Shown here: piece after piece, positions 16,134-24,486 of the stretch
Numbering within the stretch: position 1 is the stretch's first letter
How the letters are laid out: every line of letters starts with the position of its first letter
Assembly: GCA_025060105.1 (NCBI GenBank)
Contig: JANXCS010000006.1
Coordinates: 1-64,000, forward strand
DNA length: 64,000 nucleotides
Direction: 5' to 3'
From: Pseudothermotoga sp.
Lineage (GTDB): Bacteria > Thermotogota > Thermotogae > Thermotogales > DSM-5069
The notes under the pieces: generated by a model
Database searches by the model: none
Told to the model about the DNA's origin: nothing
What the model saw: the letters and a program-made list of their open reading frames with translations, nothing else
Program-made: the position numbers and the translations under genes

Positions 16134-17153
16134 TCAAGTCTTTTTGATGTTGAATTTTCCCAGCTCGTGGGCCGTGGCGATTCCACCGATCAATATGTTC
16201 AAATAGTATGTGAAAAACCGCCAAACGAGCAAGGCGGCGACGGTTTTGGGGCCGAAGAGGTGTTTGAAGAAGAGTGTGTAGACACCCTCTGAAGCTCCGG
16301 TGGCACCCGGTGTGGGGACGAAGGAGGCTACCAAGAAGACCACCAACTGGGTCATGATCACATCTATGTAAGAACATGTGATGCCAAGGGATCTGCCAAC
16401 AAAATAAGTTATTGAAACTTTCGCCCAGACTTCCAATGATGCTGCAATTAGAGCCAAACTTGTCGTAAATAAGTCTTTGGTGGTTTTCAACATGCATTCG
16501 TGAAAGAGTTTGGTCTGCTCGATCAAGTTTTTCTGGAAAGTCCCTCTGTTCTTGACAATTCTCAGTGCAACTAAGACTTTGGATATCTTTGAAATCAACC
16601 CCTCCGCCAAGTTTCTATTCAAGGTGAACAAAAAAAGGAGGAAAAGCACAAAGGTGTTCAAAGCGAAACCAAAGAAAGCTAACAAGGAAAAGTTCGAGAT
16701 CTTTTTCTCGAACAACGAATAAGCTCTGATCAAACCAGCAACGCTTATAGCAGTAACGACAATTTGATAAAAGATGAAACGTGATACGAGCATAGCGGTG
16801 GCTTCACCATACTCAGTTCCGCGTTTACCTAGGAAAGCTATCTGTGCAGGTTGACCACCGGTTGAAAACGGGGTTATCGCCGAGAAAAATCTACCGACCA
16901 ATGTGATTTTGAACAGGTATAAAAGTGGGATCTTCGCCTTGTAAGAACGGGCGAACATCCAAACTGTGAGGGTCTCCGCAAGCCAATCGAATGAGACGAG
17001 TAGGAGTACGTATGCGAACCAACTGAGAGAGATTCTTCTGATGGCTTCGATTGTGAGTTTTATATCGGTGAGGCCCGCTATCACCAGCACAATGATTAAA
17101 CTCAGTAGAACTATCAGAACAGCTTTTTTGAGATTACTCATCTTTTTTGCCAT
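16134..17153 (-). CDS. Lysylphosphatidylglycerol synthase-like transmembrane protein (UPF0104)
   Basis: Integral membrane protein of 339 residues with about eight hydrophobic segments. It has the family motifs TPFSTGGQPAQIAFL and SFVPTPGATGASEGVYTLFF, typical of the transmembrane flippase part of LPG synthases, without the catalytic acyl-tRNA domain. The start at 17153 (MAKKMSN) lies within the end of the glycosyltransferase gene; the ATG at 17141 is an alternative. Pairing with a GT4 glycosyltransferase suggests work on a glycolipid of the envelope, but this is inference. Confidence 0.85.
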   Translation of the reverse strand: MAKKMSNLKKAVLIVLLSLIIVLVIAGLTDIKLTIEAIRRISLSWFAYVLLLVSFDWLAETLTVWMFARSYKAKIPLLYLFKITLVGRFFSAITPFSTGGQPAQIAFLGKRGTEYGEATAMLVSRFIFYQIVVTAISVAGLIRAYSLFEKKISNFSLLAFFGFALNTFVLFLLFLFTLNRNLAEGLISKISKVLVALRIVKNRGTFQKNLIEQTKLFHECMLKTTKDLFTTSLALIAASLEVWAKVSITYFVGRSLGITCSYIDVIMTQLVVFLVASFVPTPGATGASEGVYTLFFKHLFGPKTVAALLVWRFFTYYLNILIGGIATAHELGKFNIKKT

Positions 17154-18156
17154 GCTTTTCCAACACTTCCTCGTAAATGCGTTTGAGTTTTTCACCGATT
17201 ATGGTTAGATCTCTCTCCAAAGCTACCTTTCTTGCCATCTTTCCGAGCTCGTTTGCAAAATTTTTGTCACTGATGAGTTTTTCTATGGCTTTTTCGAAAT
17301 CCGTGTTGGTCTTACCCTTCAAGCAGTTCACGCCATCCTGCAACCAGTCTTCGTACACCGGTATGTCTCTGACCAGGACTGGACATTCACAGGACAAGGC
17401 TTCGAGTACAACGATACCCTCGTTTTCTTCGTAAGATGGAAAGAAGAAAACATCTGCCGCTGAGTAAGCACCCACGAGCTCTTCTTGCGGCATAAAACCT
17501 GGAAACAGGACATTTGAAGGGGGATTACGCAGGATCTCTCTCACATCCCTTGGAAGAAGGGAGGCTAAGCCTTTAGAACCTATCCACACAAAATGGCACT
17601 GACTCAGCCTCTTTGCAACATCTACGAAATCGTGGATTCCTTTCCTTTTGAAGGGTAAGGCAACGCACAGAACTATCGGACCAGTCAAACCGTACTTTCG
17701 TCTGAACTGCCTAGCTTTTTCTTCGTTTTTCTTGAAAAACTGTGTGTCAACCCCGTTTGAGACCACTTCTCCTTCCACTTTCACACCGTATTTTCTCACG
17801 ATGTTCATCGTGTAACGTGTTGGAAAGACCAAAAAATCTGCTTTAGAATAGATCTTACGCAACGCAAATTTGGCGTATTTCGAATAGATATTGCTCAATA
17901 GAAAGCTGTTCCTTATGTCCTCGGCCGTGGTGTGCACATGCCAAATGATTGGGATGTTTTTCGAACGGCAACTGTTTGCCACGAATCTGGCTCCCGGTCC
18001 AACGGTGTTGATGTGCGCCAGATCGTAGTCGTCGTCAATGGCGAGTGTGAAATCAACATTCACTCTCTTTAAAGCTTCCATCTGGTGTTTTAAGGCGATA
18101 CCGATTCCCGATCTCGACAGGAGCCTTTTTGCTTCCGCATAAAGAAGTACCTTCAT
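17134..18156 (-). CDS. Family GT4 glycosyltransferase
   Basis: Retaining sugar transferase of 340 residues, probably cytoplasmic and membrane associated. The N-terminal acceptor half contains IIWHVHTTAEDIRNSF; the C-terminal half has SNGVDTQFF, LPFKRKGIHDFV and the donor-site motif SYEENEGIVVLEAL with the E-x7-E pair, then CPVLVRD. The start is fixed by GGGGAGGAGG three bases or so before ATG. It overlaps the following membrane-protein gene by 20 bases. The likely product is a glycosylated lipid, for example a glycosyl diacylglycerol; substrate not determinable. Confidence 0.88.
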   Translation of the reverse strand: MKVLLYAEAKRLLSRSGIGIALKHQMEALKRVNVDFTLAIDDDYDLAHINTVGPGARFVANSCRSKNIPIIWHVHTTAEDIRNSFLLSNIYSKYAKFALRKIYSKADFLVFPTRYTMNIVRKYGVKVEGEVVSNGVDTQFFKKNEEKARQFRRKYGLTGPIVLCVALPFKRKGIHDFVDVAKRLSQCHFVWIGSKGLASLLPRDVREILRNPPSNVLFPGFMPQEELVGAYSAADVFFFPSYEENEGIVVLEALSCECPVLVRDIPVYEDWLQDGVNCLKGKTNTDFEKAIEKLISDKNFANELGKMARKVALERDLTIIGEKLKRIYEEVLEKHGKKDE

Positions 18157-18169
18157 GAACCTCCTCCCC

Positions 18170-18198
18170 TTGAAATTATCCACAACAGATGGTACAAT
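18170..18198 (+). promoter_or_regulatory. Promoter of tRNA-Val
   Basis: TTGAAA (18170-18175) and TACAAT (18193-18198) with the ideal 17-bp spacing, about 15 bases before the tRNA 5' end. It lies just outside the divergent glycosyltransferase start. Confidence 0.8.
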
Positions 18199-18212
18199 TT
18201 TTTTTGCGAGTT

Positions 18213-18287
18213 GGGTGCGTAGCTCAGAGGGAGAGCGCTTCCCTCACGAGGAAGAGGCCGCAGGTTCGATTCCTGCCGCACCCACCA
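18213..18287 (+). tRNA. tRNA-Val (anticodon CAC)
   Basis: Complete cloverleaf of 75 bases with encoded CCA. Acceptor GGGTGCG pairs with CGCACCC, the anticodon stem CTTCC/GGAAG encloses loop CTCACGA with anticodon CAC at 18245-18247, and the T arm is GCAGG-TTCGATT-CCTGC. It reads GTG codons. It ends three bases before the stop of recG on the opposite strand. Confidence 0.97.
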
Positions 18288-18290
18288 TTT

Positions 18291-20633
18291 CTATCCAACT
18301 TTCACCAGCTTCAATCTTTCACCGTACATCCTTTCAACTTTGTCGATGAGATTTTTGAATCTTTCGAATTCTTTAATTACAAGTTCTGCGTCTTCTCTCG
18401 CTTTTAAAAGGAGATGTTTGTCCCTCACCAAGTCGGCCACCCTCAAGTCTGGTAAACCATGTTGACGTAGGCCGAGTATTTCTCCAGGTCCCCTCAGTTT
18501 CATGTCGTACTCGGCGACCTCAAAGCCGTTTTTTGTAGTTGCGAAATATCTGAGTCTTTCCATCGCTTCTTCATCGATGTTGCCAACCACCAAGAAACAG
18601 TATCCTTGCTTGCCCCCCCTGCCAATCCTTCCACGCAGTTGGTGGAGCTGTGCCAAACCAAACCTCTCGGGATTCTCCACGACCATGATCGTTGCATTCG
18701 GTATGTCTATGCCTACCTCGATGACGGTCGTAGATACGAGTATATCGAAATCTCCAAGCGCGAATCTCTCCATCACCATGTCTTTTTCCTGTTGGCTCAT
18801 CCTTCCATGCAAGAGTCCGACTCGCAAGTCTTTGAAGACTTCTTGAGACAGTTTTTCGTACATCTGCGTGGCTGCTTTCACCTGTAGTTTGTCTGATTCT
18901 TCTATGAGGGGATACACTATGAACGCTTGGTCTCCTGTGCTGACTTCTTTTCTAACGAACTCGAACACTTGATCGATCTTCGTTACACTGACCAAAATCG
19001 TTTTCACATCTTTCCTGCCTGGTGGCATTTCGTCTATGATTGTCAAGTCCAGATCACCGTAAACGGCGAGTGCAAGGGTTCTGGGTATTGGAGTTGCTGT
19101 CATGACGAGCGTGTCCACAGCGGCTCCTTTGCTTATCAGAGCTTCCCTCTGTCTCACACCAAAACGATGCTGTTCATCTATGATGACGAGTCCGAGTCTG
19201 TCGAATTCGACGTCTTCCTGTATGAGGGTGTGAGTGCCTATAACCACCGACAGTTGACCGCTTTTGAGGAGTTTCTTGATCCTTTCTTTTTCGGCTTTGC
19301 TCATATCGCCGAGTAAGAGAGCCGTTTTGATTCCAAGGCTTTCGAACATGGGAGCCATTCTCCTGTAATGCTGGGTTGCCAAGATTGAAGTTGGTGCCAT
19401 CACGGCGGCTTGAAAGCCTGCCTCAAAATTGTCTATGATCGCCAATTGTGCGACCACCGTTTTGCCACAGCCAACGTCGCCTTGGAGTAATCTGCTCATT
19501 GGACGTGGTGAACGTAGATCTTCCCTGATCTCTTGGTGTGCTTTTTTTTGAGCATTGGTCAGTTCGAAAGGAAGTTTTCTGAGGAATTCCTGAGCTAACT
19601 TTCCTTCAACCTTTTTTGCTATGCCTCCGATCGATTCGAGGGTGCGTCTTGACAAAAGCATTGCCAGCTGCAAAAAAAGCAATTCTTCGTAAGCGAGTCT
19701 TTCTCTGGATTTTTCGAGTTGGTACATCGTTTTGGGAAAATGCATTCCATACAGAGCCGTGCTTAGATCTATCAGTTTTCTCTTTTCTACAAGTTCGCTC
19801 GGCAAGTCATCCTGGACGTTCACAACGCAGTGAATGTTTTGTCGTAAAATTCTGCGTAATTCCTTCTGTCGTATGCCTTCGGTGAGCGGATAGATAGGAA
19901 AAATTTCTAACGAAACTGTTTCCTCAGCGATTTCTACTTCGGGATTGACGATCTCAAGTCCGCCGAACATGCCTTTTTTAACCACGCCTGTGACGTACAC
20001 TTCTTTGCCTTTCAGCGCTTGAAGTTGTCTGTAGAGGAAATCTTGATTGAACCATTTTAAAATCAGGTGATGAATACCATCAGCAAGTACGGCAGCCAAG
20101 ACTTTCATGCCAGATAGGTCTTTCATCTCAACGCTCATGATTTTGCCTTTGGTTGTGACCTTTTCTCCAACGAGTACATCTTTCAAGGATAGGACCCTTC
20201 GGCGATCTTCATACTCTCTGGGAAAATAGAAGATCAAATCCTCCAACGTGTTGATACCAAGCTTTTGTAACAGCTTTTCTCTCTTGGGGCCGACACCGCG
20301 CGCATACTTTATCTCTGAAGAAAGTTGTTTCGCTTGAGATGGATCTGGCTTTGCAAGGAAATGCCAAGATTTGTACCTTTCGATCATGCCCAGCGCGTTC
20401 ATCAAACGTTTCACGATGCGTTCCTTCGAGAACTCTGTTATCGGTTCAAGATAGTCGATCAATTGTTCTAATCTCTCACGAGCGAATGTATCCTCTAATA
20501 GAGGATCTTGAATGAGCTCGCGGTGTTCTTGAACCCATTCGAGCAATTCACGGGAAGAGGTCCTTCCGTTAAGAACGTTGAAGATGTTCTCTTCGAGGTC
20601 TTTGAAGAATTCTTCAACGAGAATGGGGCGCAT
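18291..20633 (-). CDS. recG: ATP-dependent DNA helicase RecG
   Basis: Branch-migrating helicase of 780 residues that remodels stalled forks and Holliday junctions. It has an N-terminal extension of about 110 residues as in Thermotoga RecG, then a wedge/OB domain (RGVGPKREKLLQKLGI to the GGLEIVNPEVE region), and two helicase lobes with Walker A GDVGCGKT, DEQHRFGVRQREAL, TATPIPRTLAL, and the C-terminal QLRGRIGRG motif. AAGGAAGG lies upstream of the ATG. The gene is coupled to a tiny membrane ORF and hpt upstream, and converges on tRNA-Val with no room for its own terminator. Confidence 0.97.
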   Translation of the reverse strand: MRPILVEEFFKDLEENIFNVLNGRTSSRELLEWVQEHRELIQDPLLEDTFARERLEQLIDYLEPITEFSKERIVKRLMNALGMIERYKSWHFLAKPDPSQAKQLSSEIKYARGVGPKREKLLQKLGINTLEDLIFYFPREYEDRRRVLSLKDVLVGEKVTTKGKIMSVEMKDLSGMKVLAAVLADGIHHLILKWFNQDFLYRQLQALKGKEVYVTGVVKKGMFGGLEIVNPEVEIAEETVSLEIFPIYPLTEGIRQKELRRILRQNIHCVVNVQDDLPSELVEKRKLIDLSTALYGMHFPKTMYQLEKSRERLAYEELLFLQLAMLLSRRTLESIGGIAKKVEGKLAQEFLRKLPFELTNAQKKAHQEIREDLRSPRPMSRLLQGDVGCGKTVVAQLAIIDNFEAGFQAAVMAPTSILATQHYRRMAPMFESLGIKTALLLGDMSKAEKERIKKLLKSGQLSVVIGTHTLIQEDVEFDRLGLVIIDEQHRFGVRQREALISKGAAVDTLVMTATPIPRTLALAVYGDLDLTIIDEMPPGRKDVKTILVSVTKIDQVFEFVRKEVSTGDQAFIVYPLIEESDKLQVKAATQMYEKLSQEVFKDLRVGLLHGRMSQQEKDMVMERFALGDFDILVSTTVIEVGIDIPNATIMVVENPERFGLAQLHQLRGRIGRGGKQGYCFLVVGNIDEEAMERLRYFATTKNGFEVAEYDMKLRGPGEILGLRQHGLPDLRVADLVRDKHLLLKAREDAELVIKEFERFKNLIDKVERMYGERLKLVKVG

Positions 20634-20766
20634 AAATAGAAACGCCTTCCTTGTTGGTGTGAATCATACCCATTCTTACCCTGATGATTTGCTCAAGGCA
20701 GATGAGTAGCACAAAAACGATTAAAGCCACAATGAGGCTCGCAACAATCATGAAGGCTCGCTTCAT
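20614..20766 (-). CDS. Small hypothetical membrane protein (50 residues)
   Basis: A 50-residue frame starts with ATGA overlapping the hpt stop and runs into the first 20 bases of recG. It encodes a basic start (MKRAF), a clear hydrophobic helix (about residues 6-24, MIVASLIVALIVFVLLIC) and a polar tail. The overlaps on both sides match the operon style here, and it would fill an otherwise empty 130-base gap. No family was recognised. It lacks an obvious ribosome binding site apart from coupling, so it could also be chance. Confidence 0.5.
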   Translation of the reverse strand: MKRAFMIVASLIVALIVFVLLICLEQIIRVRMGMIHTNKEGVSIYAPHSR

Positions 20767-21284
20767 GATTCTGGCTTCAAATAACCTATGTATGGAAGAT
20801 TCCTGTACTTCTCGTCGTAGTCTAGACCGTAACCTATCAAGAAAACGTCTTGTACTCTGAAGCCAACGAAATCTATAGGAATACCGTGCTGGTATTTTTC
20901 CTTTTCTATGAGAGCCACGATTTTCAAATCGGCTGGTTTATACTTCCTTAGATAGTTCAAAATGTACCTCAGCGTGTTTCCGGTATCCACAATGTCTTCC
21001 ACCACGAGTACATACTTACCTTGGAGTGGTTCGTCCACCCACGATTTAACCCTGATCCTCCCGGAAGATTCTGTCCCGGCGTAACTCGATACGTGTACGA
21101 AAGAATAGTTCACATTCATGTTGAGATTCAACACGAGCTCACTGAAGAAGTGTATTGAACCTTTGAGTACGCATATGGCATGCAACGTGTCAGTTTTACC
21201 TTTGTAGTACTCCTCGATCTCTTTCGACAATTGTTTGATCCTCTCTTTGATCGTTTTCTCGTCGAGCAGAACTTCTATAGCCAC
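20763..21284 (-). CDS. hpt: Hypoxanthine phosphoribosyltransferase
   Basis: Purine salvage enzyme of 173 residues that joins hypoxanthine or guanine to PRPP to give IMP or GMP. The PRPP-binding motif VVEDIVDTGNTL is present, as are CVLKGSIHFFSEL near the N-terminus and VGYG-like LIGYGLDYDEKYRNLPYIG at the end, the usual HPRT closing segment. It starts at GTG six bases after GGAGG. It is followed by the small membrane ORF and recG. Confidence 0.95.
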   Translation of the reverse strand: MAIEVLLDEKTIKERIKQLSKEIEEYYKGKTDTLHAICVLKGSIHFFSELVLNLNMNVNYSFVHVSSYAGTESSGRIRVKSWVDEPLQGKYVLVVEDIVDTGNTLRYILNYLRKYKPADLKIVALIEKEKYQHGIPIDFVGFRVQDVFLIGYGLDYDEKYRNLPYIGYLKPES

Positions 21285-21297
21285 AGCCAGCCTCCTT

Positions 21298-21930
21298 TCA
21301 AATTGAAGGAACGTAAATTGCTATTCGTTGAGATTTTACCTCTTCTCCAAGCTCAATAGTACTTTCAGAGAATTTCTTAACGTTCGTGAAGAACTTCAAA
21401 AAGTCTTCCACAGGTCTGAGGTCGAACTTTATGTATTTCGTCTTGTAATGCATCGGGATCGCAACGTGAGGTTGTAATTGTTCAACTATCTTCTTGGCTT
21501 CCTCCGGTCCCACAGTGAAGGTACCTCCAACTGGAATCAGCAGCACGTCTAGCTGACCTATCTGTTGAACTTGTTGCTGATTCAAAGTGTGTCCAAGATC
21601 ACCAAGGTGTGCCACTCTGAAATCTGAAAATTCAATCACGAAAACGATGTTTACGCCCCTCTTAACACCTCCAGCTTCATCGTGAAAGGTCTTTATACCT
21701 CTGATTTTCACGTTCTTGATGGTGTACTCTCCAGCTTCCTTGATCAACTGAAAATCTCCCCTAAGTAAATGGTGCGCGTTGTGATCGAAATGTTGGTGGC
21801 TCTCAGTAACAACGTCGACCGAAACGTTTGGAACCTTGTAACCCACAGAACTGTCGAATGGGTCCATCAAAATGCGAACGCCTTGACTGTCGATGAGAAA
21901 ACATGCGTGCCCGAACCAAGTGATCTTCAC
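21298..21930 (-). CDS. UPF0173 metal-dependent hydrolase, metallo-beta-lactamase fold
   Basis: Protein of 210 residues with the metallo-beta-lactamase fold. Metal ligands are visible in ITWFGHACFLI, SHQHFDHN (the H-x-H-x-D-H motif), HLGDLGH and PMHYKTKY. Length and order match the UPF0173 family (T. maritima has a homologue). Its physiological substrate is unknown. The start is GTG after GGGGGG. It lies thirteen bases upstream of hpt in the same direction and is divergent from dnaK. Confidence 0.88.
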   Translation of the reverse strand: MKITWFGHACFLIDSQGVRILMDPFDSSVGYKVPNVSVDVVTESHQHFDHNAHHLLRGDFQLIKEAGEYTIKNVKIRGIKTFHDEAGGVKRGVNIVFVIEFSDFRVAHLGDLGHTLNQQQVQQIGQLDVLLIPVGGTFTVGPEEAKKIVEQLQPHVAIPMHYKTKYIKFDLRPVEDFLKFFTNVKKFSESTIELGEEVKSQRIAIYVPSI

Positions 21931-22002
21931 AACTTTCCCCCCTCATTTGAATTATATCAAGAGGCGTTGGATACATCCTTAGAGACGAATTTTTTCGGTT
22001 TA

Positions 22003-22029
22003 GTAGCAATTAATTGAAACGAGTGCTAT
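22003..22029 (+). promoter_or_regulatory. Degenerate CIRCE element (HrcA operator) with overlapping promoter
   Basis: The right half GAGTGCTAT (22021-22029) matches the CIRCE consensus GAGTGCTAA at 8 of 9 positions, and the left half GTAGCAATT (22003-22011) matches TTAGCACTC at 6 of 9, with exactly the standard 9-base spacer. A possible promoter, TTGAAA (22014-22019) and TATATG (22036-22041), overlaps it. This would put one dnaK transcript under HrcA control. Confidence 0.55.
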
Positions 22030-22113
22030 ACATTTTATATGCAAAAATATTATTAGCAATAAAATTAAGATTCTATGAGCATAAATGATGATACCAAATT
22101 TTAAAAAGGACTC

Positions 22114-22142
22114 TTGACAAGCCACTCAACACTCCATATAAT
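22114..22142 (+). promoter_or_regulatory. Consensus sigma-A promoter of dnaK
   Basis: TTGACA (22114-22119) and TATAAT (22137-22142) with 17-bp spacing, a perfect consensus pair about 31 bases before the dnaK start codon. Confidence 0.92.
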
Positions 22143-22172
22143 GAGATTGGAAACGATTCAGGAGGTGAAAAA

Positions 22173-23948
22173 ATGAGCGATAGAGAATTCGTTGTGGGTA
22201 TCGACCTTGGGACTACAAACTCTGTGATAGCTTGGATGAAACCAGATGGTTCCATAGAAGTTATACCGAACGCAGAGGGTAGCAGACTCACACCTTCCAT
22301 CGTTGCGTTCACCAAGACCGGTGAGATACTCGTCGGGGAACCAGCCAAGAGACAGATGATCCTCAACGCAGAGAGGACCATCAAATCCATCAAGCGCAAG
22401 ATGGGATCGGACTACAAAGTCAGGATAGATGACAAAGAATACACACCGCAGCAGATCAGTGCATTCATCCTCATGAAGATGAAGAAGGATGCTGAGCAGT
22501 ACTTGGGCGGAAGGATCAGGAAAGCCGTCATCACTTGTCCTGCTTATTTTAACGATGCTCAGAGACAAGCCACAAAAGAAGCAGGTCAGATAGCTGGTTT
22601 TGAAGTGCTGAGGATAATCAACGAACCAACCGCTGCAGCACTGGCTTACGGTCTCGACAAGAAAAAGGAACAGAGAGTACTCGTCTACGACCTGGGCGGT
22701 GGAACTTTCGACGTTTCCATCCTCGAAATCAGTGAAGGTGTCATTCAAGTCATCGCTACGAGCGGGAACAACCACTTAGGTGGTGATGATTTCGACCAAA
22801 GAATCATCGATTGGCTCGCGGAGGATTTCAAGAAACATCATAGGATAGATCTCAGGGAAGACAAACAAGCACTCCAGAGACTCAGAGACGCTGCCGAGAA
22901 AGCGAAGATAGAACTTTCAACGAAGCTTGAGACTGATATAAGCTTGCCGTACATAGCTGCGACGAGCTCTGGACCATTGCACTTGGAAGCCAAGCTCACC
23001 AGAGCTCTGTATGAATCACTCGTGAAAGATCTGGTCGAGATGACCAGGGGACCAATTGAAAGAGCCCTGAGTGATGCGAAGCTATCACCGAGGGATATAG
23101 ATGAAGTCATCCTCGTCGGCGGGATGACGAGGACTCCAATGGTGCAGAGATTGATCTATGAAATATTCGGCAAAGAACCAAACAAGAGCGTGAACCCAGA
23201 CGAGGCAGTTGCGATCGGTGCCGCCATACAGGCAGCGATACTCGCCGGTAGTGCCAAAGAAAAGGACATAGTCCTTGTGGACGTTACACCGTTGACGCTC
23301 GGTATCGAAGTTAAAGGAGGCCTAATGGAACCCATCATACCTCGAAACACGACCATACCCGTTAGAAAGAGCAAAATCTTCACCACCGCAGAGGATTTCC
23401 AAACGGAAGTCGAAATCAGAGTCTATCAAGGTGAAAGAGCCATGGCGCGTGACAATATCTTCTTGGGTAGTTTCAGGTTGGTGGACATTCCACCGGCACC
23501 CAGAGGTGTTCCACAGATAGAAGTAACGTTCGATATAGACAGTGACGGTATAGTGCACGTTTCAGCCAAAGATCTCGCATCCAACAAGGAACAGTCCATG
23601 GTTGTGACGGGTAGGCACAAGCTGAGGGAAGACGAGATCAGGAAAATGGTTGAGGAGGCACAGAAATACGAGGAGCAAGATAGAAGGAAACGTGAGGAGG
23701 TCGAGCTCAAAAACAGAGCAGACGATCTCGCCTACAGCGTGAGTAAGACACTCAGAGAGCATGGCAGTAAGCTACCACAGGACTTGAAGGACAGACTTGA
23801 AAACCTCGTCAGGGACTTGAGAGAAGCCATCAACCGTGATGACATAACTAAAGTCAAGATCCTCTTCGACGATCTCCAGCGCGAAAGTATGAAGATAGGC
23901 CAGTATCTGTACGAAAGCGTTCGAAAGGAACAACCCGGTGCACAATGA
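22173..23948 (+). CDS. dnaK: Chaperone DnaK (Hsp70)
   Basis: Hsp70 chaperone of 591 residues. The ATPase domain has [26 protein letters not shown] and [11 protein letters not shown]; the interdomain linker is [13 protein letters not shown], and the substrate-binding domain and helical lid follow. The C-terminus lacks the long glycine-rich tail and EEVD of other Hsp70s, as is usual for Thermotoga. CAGGAGGTG precedes the ATG. hsp20 and a Clp ATPase follow on the same strand; dnaJ and grpE are not in this window. A CIRCE-like site and a consensus promoter lie upstream. Confidence 0.98.
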   Translation: MSDREFVVGIDLGTTNSVIAWMKPDGSIEVIPNAEGSRLTPSIVAFTKTGEILVGEPAKRQMILNAERTIKSIKRKMGSDYKVRIDDKEYTPQQISAFILMKMKKDAEQYLGGRIRKAVITCPAYFNDAQRQATKEAGQIAGFEVLRIINEPTAAALAYGLDKKKEQRVLVYDLGGGTFDVSILEISEGVIQVIATSGNNHLGGDDFDQRIIDWLAEDFKKHHRIDLREDKQALQRLRDAAEKAKIELSTKLETDISLPYIAATSSGPLHLEAKLTRALYESLVKDLVEMTRGPIERALSDAKLSPRDIDEVILVGGMTRTPMVQRLIYEIFGKEPNKSVNPDEAVAIGAAIQAAILAGSAKEKDIVLVDVTPLTLGIEVKGGLMEPIIPRNTTIPVRKSKIFTTAEDFQTEVEIRVYQGERAMARDNIFLGSFRLVDIPPAPRGVPQIEVTFDIDSDGIVHVSAKDLASNKEQSMVVTGRHKLREDEIRKMVEEAQKYEEQDRRKREEVELKNRADDLAYSVSKTLREHGSKLPQDLKDRLENLVRDLREAINRDDITKVKILFDDLQRESMKIGQYLYESVRKEQPGAQ

Positions 23949-23989
23949 AGAATTCAATAAAACTTTGACTTGTGGAAGGAGGGATGTGT

Positions 23990-24436
23990 ATGTTGCTCGA
24001 AAGACGCGAAGATTTCTTCAAACCATTCAGGGAACTGCAAAGGGAGATCGACAGACTCTTCGAAGACTTCTTCACACCAACCATCAGGAAGAGGTTTGAT
24101 GTTTACACCTTTACACCGGATATAGACGTGTATGAAACAGACAAAGAAATAGTCATCGAAGCTGAAGTTCCTGGAATGGAAAGAAAAGACATCACGGTGA
24201 AAGTTGAAGACAACGTCTTGAAGATCTCCGGTGAGAAAAAGCTTGAACGCGAGAAGAAAGATAGAAACTACAGAGTATATGAAAGATCCTATGGCAAGTT
24301 TGAAAGATGTTTGGCTCTACCAGACTATGTGGATGCAGAAAAAATCAAAGCAAAGTACGAAAACGGGGTCTTGACCATCACGATACCGAAGCGTGAGGAA
24401 AAGAAAGTCAAGATCGTCGACGTTGAGGTTGAATGA
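23990..24436 (+). CDS. Small heat shock protein, Hsp20/alpha-crystallin family
   Basis: Holdase chaperone of 148 residues. The alpha-crystallin domain runs from about FTPDIDVYETDKEIVIEAE to the end, with the consensus KYENGVLTITIPK and a preceding AEVPGMERKDI. The ATG at 23990 is six bases after GGAGGG; upstream in-frame GTG and ATG codons overlap that binding site and are rejected. It is 41 bases after dnaK and 50 before the Clp gene, a dnaK-hsp20 pairing also known in T. maritima. Confidence 0.95.
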   Translation: MLLERREDFFKPFRELQREIDRLFEDFFTPTIRKRFDVYTFTPDIDVYETDKEIVIEAEVPGMERKDITVKVEDNVLKISGEKKLEREKKDRNYRVYERSYGKFERCLALPDYVDAEKIKAKYENGVLTITIPKREEKKVKIVDVEVE

Positions 24437-24470
24437 ATTCGAAGGGGCGGAGGAACCGCCCCTTCGAATT
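24436..24470 (+). terminator. Perfect 15-bp hairpin between hsp20 and the Clp gene
   Basis: AATTCGAAGGGGCGG (24436-24450) pairs perfectly with 24456-24470 around a five-base loop. It begins at the hsp20 stop codon and lacks a real U tract, so it may be a partial terminator or an mRNA-stabilising or processing element inside the operon. Confidence 0.6.
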
Positions 24471-24486
24471 TAAGGGAGGTGAAACG

